From positions 1-39,531 of the forward strand of contig JANQIU010000310.1 of NCBI GenBank assembly GCA_028281985.1: DNA of 39,531 nucleotides, given 5' to 3'. This stretch comes from Alphaproteobacteria bacterium. GTDB lineage: Bacteria; Pseudomonadota; Alphaproteobacteria; DSM-16000; Inquilinaceae. The translations under genes and the position numbers were made by a program. Positions 1-8,555 of the stretch are shown here, piece after piece. How positions within the stretch are numbered: position 1 is the first letter of the stretch; every line of letters starts with the position of its first letter. Under the pieces are notes generated by a model. The model saw only the letters and a list, made by a program, of their open reading frames with translations. It searched no databases and had not been told where the DNA came from.

Positions 1-63
1 TGCGCAACACTATTATGGGAAATACCCGCATGGATAGCGCGGGCAGTGACCGAATTGCCACAA

Positions 64-645
64 TCAGCGGCGGTACCAGAACCGTGCGGGCCCGGTGTCG
101 AGATGGACGAAGCGGCCGCGCCAGTAGATCCCCCAGCCGCCTTGGCCGATGCCGCGGGACAGATTGGCCAGCATGTGAATGCCGTAGCCCTGAACCGACA
201 GATCGACGGCCTGCCCGCGCAGGTGATAGCTGTTCAGGGCGGCGCCTTCGGATCGCAGGGCGCGATTGGTCTCCGGGGTCCGGTAGCCGGAATGGACGGC
301 CAGGGTCGGGGTGTGGCCGCGCGCCCGGCGGTACCGTTCCGAAAGCCGCCAAAGAATGTCGAACAAGCCAGGATCCATCGGCACGGCCGCGCCGACATGG
401 TGATCGCGCATCAGCCAGTCCAGCTCGCCCAGGGCCGACCAGACATAGCCTTCGCCGTTGAAATAGGTGCCGTCGAACGACTCGCCCGTGTTGACGTTGG
501 CCAGCCGCAGCGACCGGGTCGCCAGCGGCGCCGCCCGGACGCTGCCGGCTGTAGCCAGTGCCAGAGGCAGGGCGGCGCCGGCCGTCAGCATCGCCCGGCG
601 GGTGGGTAATCGCCGCGGGTCGCGTCGTGGTGTTGATGTCGCCAT
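64..645 (-). CDS. Tat-exported DUF882 / M15-like peptidase protein
   Basis: 193 aa. The N-terminus has a twin-arginine signal (TRRAMLTAG followed by a hydrophobic stretch and an Ala-rich cleavage zone near residues 30-40), so export in folded form is expected. The rest matches the DUF882 / peptidase M15_2 (YcbK-like) family: SGYRTPETN near residue 120, SYHLRGQAVDLSV carrying the H-x6-D zinc-site pattern, and GRFVHLDTG near the C-terminus with the last metal-binding His. Family members are predicted periplasmic murein endopeptidases or carboxypeptidases, and many occur in alphaproteobacteria. The ATG at 645 is preceded by a short AGGA ribosome site. It is divergent from the pentapeptide gene. 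The family call is firm; enzymatic activity is inferred. Confidence 0.88.
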   Translation of the reverse strand: MATSTPRRDPRRLPTRRAMLTAGAALPLALATAGSVRAAPLATRSLRLANVNTGESFDGTYFNGEGYVWSALGELDWLMRDHHVGAAVPMDPGLFDILWRLSERYRRARGHTPTLAVHSGYRTPETNRALRSEGAALNSYHLRGQAVDLSVQGYGIHMLANLSRGIGQGGWGIYWRGRFVHLDTGPARFWYRR

Positions 646-689
646 AATGTCCTGAAATGGTTGAACAGCGCGCGCCGGCCAAGGGGCGA

Positions 690-716
690 TTGGAACGGCG
701 GGCGTCAGGCTAGCGC
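690..716 (+). promoter_or_regulatory. possible promoter for the pentapeptide-repeat gene
   Basis: GCTAGCGC (709-716) resembles the alphaproteobacterial -10 element GCTANAWC. A weak TTGGAA (690-695) lies 13 nt before it. The position, about 40 nt before the ATG at 754, is sensible, but the -35 match is poor. Confidence 0.25.
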
Positions 717-753
717 TTTACCAACCCGCACGCCCCGCACTACATGATGGACC

Positions 754-1257
754 ATGAAACGCAAACTACTGACTGCATTGGTGCTGTGCGCCCCGATGGT
801 CGCGGCACCCACCCCGGCCTGGGCCGGTTGCACGGATCCGGCTGAAGAGGGTGTCAACTGGCGCCGATGCTCGTTCTATGGCCGCGATTTGAGCGGCGCC
901 ATGCTGAGCGACTCGCAGCTGCGCGACACCATCTTCCAGCGGGCGACCCTGGACGGGGCGAATCTCGCGGGCGCCGATGCGTTCCGGGCCAAGTTCAACA
1001 CCGCAAGCATGGTGGGCGCCACATTGGAAGGCGCCCGGCTCTTCGAGGCGGACCTGACCAAGGCGGATCTGACCGAGGCCAACCTTCAGGGGGCCGACAT
1101 GCGGCGCGCCCGCTTGGTCCAGGCGATTCTGATCGGCGCCGACATGACCGGCGCCGACCTGAGCGGTGCCGATCTGGGAGAGGCCGACCTGTCGGGGGCG
1201 ACTTGGACCGACGGTGAGCGCATCTGTGCGCCCCTATCCATAGGCCAATGCAACTGA
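754..1257 (+). CDS. secreted pentapeptide-repeat protein
   Basis: 167 aa. A classical signal peptide covers about residues 1-24 (MKRKLL, hydrophobic core, cleavage after AWA). The mature part is almost entirely A(D/N)LxX pentapeptides, for example LSGAML, LDGANLAGAD, LTKADLTEANLQGADM and LSGADLGEADLSGAT, which would fold as a right-handed four-sided beta helix. Two Cys pairs flank the repeat block (near residues 26/39 and the C-terminal CAPLSIGQC), which fits periplasmic disulfides. Such proteins have no enzymatic function that can be read from sequence; roles range from gyrase mimicry to structural scaffolding. No partner is visible in the neighbourhood. Confidence 0.88.
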   Translation: MKRKLLTALVLCAPMVAAPTPAWAGCTDPAEEGVNWRRCSFYGRDLSGAMLSDSQLRDTIFQRATLDGANLAGADAFRAKFNTASMVGATLEGARLFEADLTKADLTEANLQGADMRRARLVQAILIGADMTGADLSGADLGEADLSGATWTDGERICAPLSIGQCN

Positions 1258-1352
1258 GAACAGATCTTTCGCATTTGGCAAAAAATCTGGTTGCATTAGA
1301 AGAGGGTTGTGGGCAGCTTTATTGAATCCTAAATCGATTTCAGGGCTGCGCT

Positions 1353-2405
1353 GTGCCGTATCCAGAGACGCCGGAACAGGCTGCTGAACTGGCGCGCCGG
1401 GTGCTCGACCGGATCTTCGCGGAAGACCTGCCGGCTGACCCCGAGATGTTCGCGCTCTGGTACAACTATTTCGCACGTAGCAGTTTAGATTTGTGTCGGG
1501 AGATAGAAACGGCGGTGGCGGACGGGCTGTCGTTGACCCATGACTACTGCGTCGACCTGTTCGACCGGCATGTGGGTATCCGTCGCGAGAGCGCCGCCGT
1601 GGGCGAGACCTCCGACAAGATCCGGTCGGCGCTTGTCGGTCTGATTGCCTTTCTGGATCGTGCCCAGCGCGAGGCGGGCGACTACGGCCGTACGCTCACG
1701 GATTTCGCCGGCTTGATGACGTCGGCCGGCGGCCTGGACGAGTTGCGGTCGATGATCACCTCGCTGGTGGCCGGGACACGCCGGATGGTGGAGCAGAACC
1801 GGTTGATGAGCGCCGAGCTCAAGGCGACGTCCCACGAGATCGACGCCATGCGGCGTAACCTGGAGATGGTGCGCAAGGAGTCGTTGACCGATGCCCTGAC
1901 GGGACTGCTCAATCGAAAGGGCCTGGACCTGCAGTTGCGGGCGGCGCTCGACGGTGAGAACGAGACCGGTGAACCCGTCAGCTTGCTGATGGCCGACATC
2001 GATCATTTCAAGAAATTCAACGACACCTACGGGCATCTGACCGGTGATGAAGTGTTGCGCCTTGTCGCACGGGTTCTGCGGGATTGCGTGAAGGGGCGCG
2101 ATGTTGTTGCCCGCTATGGTGGCGAGGAGTTCGCCGTGGTGCTGCCCGAAACCGGAACCGGGAATGCGGCGACCGTGGCCGAGCAGATCCGCGCCGCCCT
2201 GTCCAAACGGCGCCTGGTGCGTCGCAATGCCGGGGTCACCCTGGGGTCCGTCACCGTCTCGATCGGTGTGGCCAGCCATCTCCAAGGCGAAGGCCCCGCC
2301 GACCTGATCAGCCGGGCGGACGACGCGTTGTATCGGGCCAAGCATGCCGGACGGAACCGCGTGATGACCGACCAGGAATTCCTGACGATAGTCAACGAAG
2401 CCTAA
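1353..2405 (+). CDS. GGDEF-domain diguanylate cyclase
   Basis: 350 aa with a GTG start at 1353 behind an AGGG ribosome site. Residues 1-165 form an unassigned, probably helical N-terminal region that ends in a coiled-coil-like linker (LKATSHEIDAMRRNLEMVRKE). Residues 175-340 are a GGDEF domain: LTDALTGLLNRKG, the metal-binding ADIDHFKKFND and an active-site signature RYGGEEF at about 254-260, so synthesis of cyclic di-GMP from two GTP is expected. The usual inhibitory RxxD site is KGRD here (247-250), with Lys in the Arg position. There are no membrane segments, so it should be cytoplasmic. No EAL domain is present. Confidence 0.93.
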   Translation: MPYPETPEQAAELARRVLDRIFAEDLPADPEMFALWYNYFARSSLDLCREIETAVADGLSLTHDYCVDLFDRHVGIRRESAAVGETSDKIRSALVGLIAFLDRAQREAGDYGRTLTDFAGLMTSAGGLDELRSMITSLVAGTRRMVEQNRLMSAELKATSHEIDAMRRNLEMVRKESLTDALTGLLNRKGLDLQLRAALDGENETGEPVSLLMADIDHFKKFNDTYGHLTGDEVLRLVARVLRDCVKGRDVVARYGGEEFAVVLPETGTGNAATVAEQIRAALSKRRLVRRNAGVTLGSVTVSIGVASHLQGEGPADLISRADDALYRAKHAGRNRVMTDQEFLTIVNEA

Positions 2406-2462
2406 AAGGCCGCCCGCCCGGGGCTTCGCGGAACGGGCAGCCAGCCGTCGCGGATCGCGGTT

Positions 2463-4340
2463 ATGCCGGGCAGGTTCCGTGCCGCCGGCAAATGCGCTAC
2501 ACCGCCGACAATGCGTAATCGCAACATTCTGAATCGCCCGATCCTTCGCCTTCTCGTTTTTGCCCGTCGGCTGTTCCGCAACGATCAGGCGGTTCTGGCG
2601 GCGCTGGCCCTCATCGTCGGCACGGCCGCCGCCGGGGGCGCGATTGCGTTCCGCGAGGCGATCGCCCTGGCGCAAAGCGTCGCCTACGGCTTCGGCCACG
2701 AACAGGTCGTCACCGGCATCGCCGACCTTGGCGCTTGGCGGATCGTCCTGGCGCCGGCGCTCGGTGGGCTGATCATCGGCCTGCTGGTCCGTTACGCCAT
2801 GCCCGGACAGGAGGCGCAGGGGGTCGCGCATGTCATGGAAGCGGCCGCATTGCGGGGCGGGCGAATGCCACTGCGAACCGGCCTGATGACGGCGGTCATC
2901 AGCGCGATGTCTCTGGGGGTCGGCGCGTCGACGGGGCGCGAGGGGCCGGCGGTGCATCTCGGGGCGACGCTGGGCTCGGCAGTGGCCCGGCCGCTGCGCC
3001 TGTCGCGGGCGCTTTCGCGGACGCTGCTGGGATGCGGCATCGCCGCTGCCGTTGCCGCCAGCTTCAATGCGCCCATTGCCGGCGTGTTCTTCGCCCTGGA
3101 GGTGGTGGTCGGTCATTATGCGCTCAGCGCCTTCGCGCCGATCGTGTTGGCCTCGGTCGTGGGTACTGTCGTCAGCCGGCAGGTGTATGGCGACTTTCCC
3201 GCCTTCGTGCTGCCCGATGTGCTTGGCCCCATCTCCGTCTGGGAGTTCCCGGCCTTCGCCCTGTTGGGCCTGGTGTCGGCCGGGGTCGCCTTCGTCTTCA
3301 TGTGGTCGGTGATGACGGCGGGCCGCATCATGCGCCAGATCGCGCTGCCCCTGGCGCTACGGCCGGCCCTGGCCGGTCTCTTGATCGGCATCGCTGCCTT
3401 GTGGCTGCCGCATATCCTGGGCGTCGGCTATGAAGCCACCGACCTGGCGTTGAAGGAACAGCTTGCCCTCTGGCTGATGGTTGCCCTGATCGCCGCCAAG
3501 ATCGCCGCGACCGCCATTTGTCTGGGAAGCGGTTTCGGCGGCGGCGTGTTCAGCCCCTCGCTGTTCATTGGCGCGATGACCGGGGGCGCCTTCGGGACCA
3601 TCGCGGCGGCCGCTTTTCCGGCCATGGCTTCGGCGACCGGCGCCTACACGCTCGTCGGCATGGGGGCGGTTGCCGGCGCCGTTCTCGGGGCGCCGATTTC
3701 GACCATTCTCATCATCTTCGAGATGACCGGCGACTACACCCTGACCATCGCGGTGATGGTGGCGGTGGTCATTTCCGTGACGTTGCTGGAGCAGACCCTG
3801 GGGCGGAGCCTGTTCATCTGGCAACTGGCGAACCGCGGCGTGAACCTGCGCCAGGGGCGGGAAGTCGGTCTGTTGTCCCGTATTCTGGTGTCGGACGTGA
3901 TGAAGCGGGACTATGTGACGGTGCCGCCTGAAGCGAGTCTGACCGACGTGATCAATGCCCTGCGCACGGCCAGCTATGGCGAAGTCTTCGTGGTCGACGA
4001 CAGCGGTCGGCTGGCCGGGATCCTGACCCTGGCGGACATCGCGCATCTTCCCCATCGCGATGACGACGCGACGCTGACGGCCGGCCAGGCGGCCCGGCGC
4101 GATCCGCCCGTCCTGGAGGCGGGCGAAGATGTGCGCGCGGCCATGCGACTGATGGACAGCGCCGCAGAGAGCCATATTCCCGTGGTCGAGACTCGAAAAG
4201 GGCGCCAGGTGGTCGGGTTCGTGCACGAACACGATGTCCTGCATGCCTATCACCGCGCCATTCTGGAAGCCCGTGCCGAGGAGACCGGCGCCGAGGCTTC
4301 GGACGGCAAGACCTCCGGGCGGCGCAAGCCGCGCATCTGA
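2463..4340 (+). CDS. CLC-family chloride channel/antiporter with C-terminal CBS pair
   Basis: 625 aa integral membrane protein. About ten or more hydrophobic helices are followed from about residue 478 by two CBS domains (SDVMKRDYVTVPPEASLTDV onward; then PVLEAGEDVRAAMRLMDSA onward), which usually bind adenine nucleotides. CLC hallmarks are GREGP (near 157, carrying the gating glutamate) and GGGVFSPSLF (near 360). The GSGIP selectivity motif is replaced by QGVAHV, and the Tyr of the pore also seems absent (FIWQLANRG). The ORF start at 2463 has no good ribosome site; ATG 2511 (MRNRNIL) is an equally likely start. Ion specificity, and channel versus H+ exchanger activity, cannot be decided from sequence. 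Confidence 0.93.
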   Translation: MPGRFRAAGKCATPPTMRNRNILNRPILRLLVFARRLFRNDQAVLAALALIVGTAAAGGAIAFREAIALAQSVAYGFGHEQVVTGIADLGAWRIVLAPALGGLIIGLLVRYAMPGQEAQGVAHVMEAAALRGGRMPLRTGLMTAVISAMSLGVGASTGREGPAVHLGATLGSAVARPLRLSRALSRTLLGCGIAAAVAASFNAPIAGVFFALEVVVGHYALSAFAPIVLASVVGTVVSRQVYGDFPAFVLPDVLGPISVWEFPAFALLGLVSAGVAFVFMWSVMTAGRIMRQIALPLALRPALAGLLIGIAALWLPHILGVGYEATDLALKEQLALWLMVALIAAKIAATAICLGSGFGGGVFSPSLFIGAMTGGAFGTIAAAAFPAMASATGAYTLVGMGAVAGAVLGAPISTILIIFEMTGDYTLTIAVMVAVVISVTLLEQTLGRSLFIWQLANRGVNLRQGREVGLLSRILVSDVMKRDYVTVPPEASLTDVINALRTASYGEVFVVDDSGRLAGILTLADIAHLPHRDDDATLTAGQAARRDPPVLEAGEDVRAAMRLMDSAAESHIPVVETRKGRQVVGFVHEHDVLHAYHRAILEARAEETGAEASDGKTSGRRKPRI

Positions 4341-4361
4341 CCGCACGCCTGATCCGCTCGC

Positions 4362-5474
4362 ATGTTTGGCCGGCGACGCCATACCGAAGACATGACGCCG
4401 TTGGGCATCGCCCTGCGACCGATCCGCTCGGGCGACGGGCCGGCCTTGAAGGAACTCATCGACGACGTCGACGCGGAAGCCGACTTCATGCTGCGCGAGG
4501 CCGGTGAACCGCCGGACTGGCTGGCGGACCCTGAGGCTGGCCTGGCCCGGCTGATCGCCGACGGGAGCATATTCTTCCTGGCCGTCGCCGACGGGATCCC
4601 GATCGGGTCGATCGGCGTCATGCGCGGTCGTAACCGGCGCAATCGCGGTGTCGGGACCATCGGCCTTGGCCTCCGGCGCGCCTGGTGGGGGCGTGGGGTC
4701 GGCAACGCACTGCTGCTACGCGCCGAAGCCTGGTCCCGGCGCCGCGGGTTGCACCGGCTGGAACTGACGGTCCAGACCGGCAACGCCCGGGCCATCGCCC
4801 TCTATCGCCGGCGGGGCTTCGTCGAAGAGGGCGTGCGGCGCGCGGTATTCCGGCATCAGGACCAGTGGCGCGACGAAATGGTGATGGCGCTCTTGCTACG
4901 CCGGTCGCCAAAACCGCATCCGCCCCTGGTCCTGCCGAAGGGCGATCCACCGGCCGGTGATGGTGCCGTGCAGGTTCGCCGGATCGTGCCGGACGACGCG
5001 GCCGCCTTTGCCCAGTTCAATCTGCGTCTGCTCAGGGAAACCCCGTTCCTGATGCGAAGCCCGGGCGAAGGGTTGCGCACCGCACCCGAAGCCCGCGAGA
5101 TGATCGCCGACCGCGCGTTGCGCGACGAACCAACCTTCGTTGCCGTGACCAACGGTATCCCGGAACGGCGCGTTGTCGGCGTGTTGGGGCTGCACGGGTC
5201 CGACAAGCCGAATACGGGCGGGGAGGTCCATCTGGGCATGGGCGTCCTGCGCGACTACTGGGGCGCCGGCGTCGCCGGGCAGCTTATGGCGACGGCGGAG
5301 AACTGGGTGCGAGACCGGGGCGGGCACCGGATCGCCCTTTCGGTATTCAGCCACAATGTTCGCGGCCTTCAATTCTACCACCGGTGCGGGTTCGTCCACG
5401 AAGCCACCAACAGGTTCTATTCCTTTCGCCGCGGGCGCGCCGTCGACCTGATCCAGATGGCCAAGCTGCTATAG
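4362..5474 (+). CDS. tandem GNAT-family N-acetyltransferase
   Basis: 370 aa built from two GNAT domains. Domain 1 (about 12-180) starts IALRPIRSGD, has the acetyl-CoA loop WWGRGVGNALL and ends NARAIALYRRRGFVEEG. Domain 2 (about 200-370) starts VQVRRIVPDD, has YWGAGVAGQLM and ends NVRGLQFYHRCGFVHEA. Both keep the pyrophosphate-binding loop and the helix before the final strand, so both could bind acetyl-CoA. The substrate is unknown; RimI/RimJ-like protein or small-amine acetylation is possible. The true start may be ATG 4392 (MTPLGIALRP). It lies 21 bp after the CLC gene and may be co-transcribed with it. Confidence 0.9.
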   Translation: MFGRRRHTEDMTPLGIALRPIRSGDGPALKELIDDVDAEADFMLREAGEPPDWLADPEAGLARLIADGSIFFLAVADGIPIGSIGVMRGRNRRNRGVGTIGLGLRRAWWGRGVGNALLLRAEAWSRRRGLHRLELTVQTGNARAIALYRRRGFVEEGVRRAVFRHQDQWRDEMVMALLLRRSPKPHPPLVLPKGDPPAGDGAVQVRRIVPDDAAAFAQFNLRLLRETPFLMRSPGEGLRTAPEAREMIADRALRDEPTFVAVTNGIPERRVVGVLGLHGSDKPNTGGEVHLGMGVLRDYWGAGVAGQLMATAENWVRDRGGHRIALSVFSHNVRGLQFYHRCGFVHEATNRFYSFRRGRAVDLIQMAKLL

Positions 5475-5513
5475 TACTGGCCCCGGCTGCGGCAAAGATG
5501 GAGGGCCCTGGCA

Positions 5514-5741
5514 ATGATGGCCTCAGTGATAATGGCCGTGCTCATGCTGTGCACCGGCGACGTTTGCCGGATGGCGGACGGCTATCCCATGGTTTTCGAG
5601 ACCGAATCGGCGTGTATTCGGCACCTGGTGGCGGTGAGCGCGTCGATGGTTGAGGCGACCGACCCGGACGCCACGGTGGCGATGGCCTGCGCATTCGATT
5701 TCCGGGCGCTTCCGGGAACCCTGCCCGGAACGCCCCAGTAG
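5514..5741 (+). CDS. small exported hypothetical protein
   Basis: 75 aa. The ATG at 5514 has a strong ribosome site (GGAGGG at 5500-5505, 8 nt spacing). A short hydrophobic N-terminus (MMASVIMAVLMLC) looks like a signal peptide. The mature part has spaced cysteines (CTGDVC, SACIRH, MACAF), which suggests disulfides in the periplasm. The gene stops 14 bp before the UvrD-like gene and follows the GNAT gene by 39 bp, so it fits inside a plus-strand operon. I do not recognise the family. Confidence 0.6.
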   Translation: MMASVIMAVLMLCTGDVCRMADGYPMVFETESACIRHLVAVSASMVEATDPDATVAMACAFDFRALPGTLPGTPQ

Positions 5742-5755
5742 GAAAGGAACACAAG

Positions 5756-8026
5756 ATGCAAAGCCCGGCCCGGCAGATGGCAGGTGCTGCCGGCAGTTCG
5801 TATGTGGATGCGCTGAATGCCCCGCAACGGGCGGCGGTGGAGGCCCTGGACGGGCCGGTCCTGGTGCTGGCAGGCGCCGGTACGGGTAAGACCCGCGTCC
5901 TGACGACGCGGCTGGCGCATCTTCTGATGACGCGGCGGGCCTGGCCCAGCCAGATCCTGGCGGTCACCTTCACCAACAAGGCTGCCCGGGAGATGCGCGA
6001 CCGGGTCAGTCAGTTGACGGGTGCGCCGACCGAAGGCTGGTGGATGGGGACATTCCACGCCCTGGCCGCCCGCATCCTGCGCCGGCATGCCGACCTTGTC
6101 GGGCTGAACAGCAACTTCACCATCCTGGACACCGACGACCAGCTTCGTCTGTTGAAGCAGTTGCTGGAGGCCGAGTCGGTCGACGCCAAGCGCTGGCCGG
6201 CCCGCCTGATCCTTGGCGTGATCGAGCGTTGGAAGGACCGGGGTCTGACCCCGGACCGGCTGAAACCCGAGGACGCCGGCGACGTTGCCGGCGGTCGCAT
6301 GCTGGCCTTGTACCGCGGATACCAGGAACGCCTTCGAACCCTGAACGCCTGCGACTTCGGCGACCTGCTGCTGCACAACCTGACGCTACTTCAGGGGCAT
6401 GCGGACGTGCTGGCGGAGTACCATCGGCGTTTTCGCTATCTGCTGGTCGACGAGTACCAGGACACCAACGTCGCCCAGTACCTGTGGCTGCGGCTCCTGG
6501 CCCAGGGGCACCGGAACATCTGCTGCGTCGGCGACGACGACCAGTCCATCTACGGCTGGCGCGGGGCCGAAGTGGGCAACATCCTGCGGTTCGAAAGCGA
6601 TTTTCCCGGCGCCCAGGTGATCCGGCTGGAGCGCAACTACCGGTCCACCGGCCACATCCTCGGTGCCGCCTCGGGCCTGATCGCCCACAACCGGGGCAGG
6701 CTGGGCAAGACCCTGTACACCGATGATCCGGCGGGCGAGCCGGTGCTCGTCCGCTCGGTGTGGGACGGCGAGGAGGAGGCGCGCTGGGTCGGCGGGGAGA
6801 TCGAGGCCCTGCACGCCAAGGGGGTTTCGCTGAATGAGATCGCCATCCTGGTCCGGGCCGGCTTCCAGATGCGGGAATTCGAAGAGCGTCTGCTGACCTT
6901 GGGCGTGCCCTATCGGGTGGTCGGTGGGCCGCGGTTCTACGAGCGGATGGAGATCCGCGACGCCATGGCCTATCTGCGGGTCATCGCCCAACCGGCGGAC
7001 GACCTGGCATTCGAGCGGATCGTCAACGTCCCGAAGCGCGGCCTGGGTGCCAAGGCGGTCCAGACGCTGCATCTGACGGCCCGGGGCGGGCAGGCCGGGG
7101 CGGCCCCGCGCCAACCGCTCTATGAGGCGGCGCTGGATCTGGCCCAGACCGATGAACTGGCCGGTCGCGCGCGAACCGGACTGCGGGCCCTGATGACCGA
7201 TTTCGAGCGATGGCGGGGCGCCGTGGCGACCACGCCCCATGCCGATCTGGCCAGACGGGTGCTCGACGAAAGCGGCTATACCGCCATGTGGCAGGCCGAC
7301 AAGTCGCCGGAGGCGCAGGGGCGGCTGGAGAACCTCAAGGAACTCGTCGCCGCCATGGAGGAGTTCGAGACGCTGGCCGGGTTCCTGGAACATGTCAGCC
7401 TGGTCATGGATGCCTCCGACGGCTCGGCTGGAAACGCCGAGATGGCTACGCTGATGACGTTGCACGCCGCCAAGGGCCTGGAGTTCGCCCATGTGTTCCT
7501 GCCCGGGTGGGAGGAAGGCGTGTTTCCCAACCAGCGGGCGCTGGACGAAACCGGCGTCGCCGGGTTGGAGGAGGAGCGGCGGCTGGCCTATGTCGGGCTG
7601 ACCCGGTCCAAGCACCGGGCCTATGTCATCAGCGCCGCCAACCGGCGCATCCATGGACAATGGCAATCGTCCCTGCCGTCCCGGTTCGTTGAGGAACTGC
7701 CCGAGACCCATGTTGACGTTCAGGCGGATCCGGGGCTGGGGACCGGCGGCGGGGCGATGGAGACGCCGTCGGCGTTCGCGTGGCAGCCCCCGCGACAGAC
7801 CGGGTTCATGCGGCGCGGCCCGGTGCTGGAGGGCGTGGCCTATGCGGTCGCCGACCGACCCAAGCCGGCCGTGCCGTTTGCCCCGGGCGATCGTGTCTTC
7901 CATCAGAAATTCGGGTACGGCCGCGTGGTCACGGTGGATGCCGACAAGCTGACGGTGGATTTCGATCATACCGGCGAGAAGAAGGTCATCGACAGCTTCG
8001 TCAAACCCGCCGACAAGGCCGGCTAG
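5756..8026 (+). CDS. uvrD: UvrD/PcrA-type ATP-dependent DNA helicase
   Basis: 756 aa superfamily 1A 3'-5' DNA helicase. Visible motifs in order: Q motif LNAPQRAAV (20-28), Walker A AGAGTGKT (39-46), Ia TFTNKAAREM, II DEYQDTN, III GDDDQSIYGWRGA, IV LERNYRST, V TLHAAKGLEFAHVF and VI RLAYVGLTRSKH. The C-terminus (GDRVFHQKFGYGRVV onward) is the Tudor-like fold that contacts RNA polymerase in PcrA/UvrD. Known family roles are nucleotide excision repair, mismatch repair and clearing RNAP or RecA. Length is normal. The ATG at 5756 sits behind GGAAAGGAAC. The symbol uvrD versus pcrA is a naming choice. Confidence 0.95.
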   Translation: MQSPARQMAGAAGSSYVDALNAPQRAAVEALDGPVLVLAGAGTGKTRVLTTRLAHLLMTRRAWPSQILAVTFTNKAAREMRDRVSQLTGAPTEGWWMGTFHALAARILRRHADLVGLNSNFTILDTDDQLRLLKQLLEAESVDAKRWPARLILGVIERWKDRGLTPDRLKPEDAGDVAGGRMLALYRGYQERLRTLNACDFGDLLLHNLTLLQGHADVLAEYHRRFRYLLVDEYQDTNVAQYLWLRLLAQGHRNICCVGDDDQSIYGWRGAEVGNILRFESDFPGAQVIRLERNYRSTGHILGAASGLIAHNRGRLGKTLYTDDPAGEPVLVRSVWDGEEEARWVGGEIEALHAKGVSLNEIAILVRAGFQMREFEERLLTLGVPYRVVGGPRFYERMEIRDAMAYLRVIAQPADDLAFERIVNVPKRGLGAKAVQTLHLTARGGQAGAAPRQPLYEAALDLAQTDELAGRARTGLRALMTDFERWRGAVATTPHADLARRVLDESGYTAMWQADKSPEAQGRLENLKELVAAMEEFETLAGFLEHVSLVMDASDGSAGNAEMATLMTLHAAKGLEFAHVFLPGWEEGVFPNQRALDETGVAGLEEERRLAYVGLTRSKHRAYVISAANRRIHGQWQSSLPSRFVEELPETHVDVQADPGLGTGGGAMETPSAFAWQPPRQTGFMRRGPVLEGVAYAVADRPKPAVPFAPGDRVFHQKFGYGRVVTVDADKLTVDFDHTGEKKVIDSFVKPADKAG

Positions 8027-8090
8027 GGACTATCATCGGTAGATCCGGAAACCTGTCCGCCCCTCCCGGCGTCTGAAGTCGTTCGAACCG

Positions 8091-8112
8091 CCCGCGGCCG
8101 GCTTGCCGCGGG
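8091..8112 (+). terminator. GC-only stem-loop behind the helicase gene
   Basis: CCCGCGG (8091-8097) and CCGCGGG (8106-8112) are perfect 7-bp arms with an 8-nt loop, 65 nt after the helicase stop. There is no T tract, so it may be a weak or Rho-assisted terminator or simply a local fold. It contains the TTG that the ORF track uses as the start of the next gene, which makes that start unlikely. Confidence 0.35.
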
Positions 8113-8141
8113 GACGACCGGCAACGGGAAGGGCATCGCGG

Positions 8142-8525
8142 GTGACATCATCGGGGACATCTCGGCAGGATGGCCGGCGTCCCGACACCGCCGGACCGTG
8201 GATGGGCGGCGAGGTGCCGGCGTCGCCGGTGCCCGATGCGGTGCATTTCGCCCGCCATCCGGATCGTTCCTGGCGGGCGCGCGGCCATATCCGGGACGAG
8301 CGTACGCACCTGCCAGCCCTGACCGCCGTTCACGGTGAACTGCCGAACGGGCTGGTCCTGCGTCTGGTGCGCCGGGACGGGTTATGGATCGACCTCTGGA
8401 CCCCGGATCGTTCGGCCGCTTCCGCGGCCGTCACCGGACGGGATGTGCAGGTCCTGCACCTGCTGTCCGATCCGCGGTCTCGGGTTCTGCAATCCGGCGA
8501 CGGCCTGGCGACGGAGGTGCCGTGA
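8142..8525 (+). CDS. hypothetical protein, no recognised family
   Basis: 127 aa from the GTG at 8142, which has GGAAGGG seven nt upstream. The ORF track starts at TTG 8103, inside a GC stem-loop, and ATG 8202 is also possible. Codon third positions are strongly G/C in this frame, supporting real coding. The C-terminal two thirds looks like a compact soluble domain (HGELPNGLVLRLVRRDGLWIDLWT), with no signal peptide or membrane segment. It lies between the helicase gene and the convergent AraC gene, 30 bp from the latter. I do not recognise it. Confidence 0.5.
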   Translation: MTSSGTSRQDGRRPDTAGPWMGGEVPASPVPDAVHFARHPDRSWRARGHIRDERTHLPALTAVHGELPNGLVLRLVRRDGLWIDLWTPDRSAASAAVTGRDVQVLHLLSDPRSRVLQSGDGLATEVP

Positions 8526-8555
8526 CAGGTGCCGCGCCGTTTTGCGGTGACCTTG

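Noticed and set aside
1485-3116. 543-aa minus-strand ORF opposite the GGDEF and CLC genes
   Set aside because: Spans two real genes and their spacer with His/Gln/Arg-rich non-protein-like sequence.
6386-7969. 527-aa minus-strand ORF opposite the helicase gene
   Set aside because: Shadow frame; all helicase motifs lie on the plus strand.
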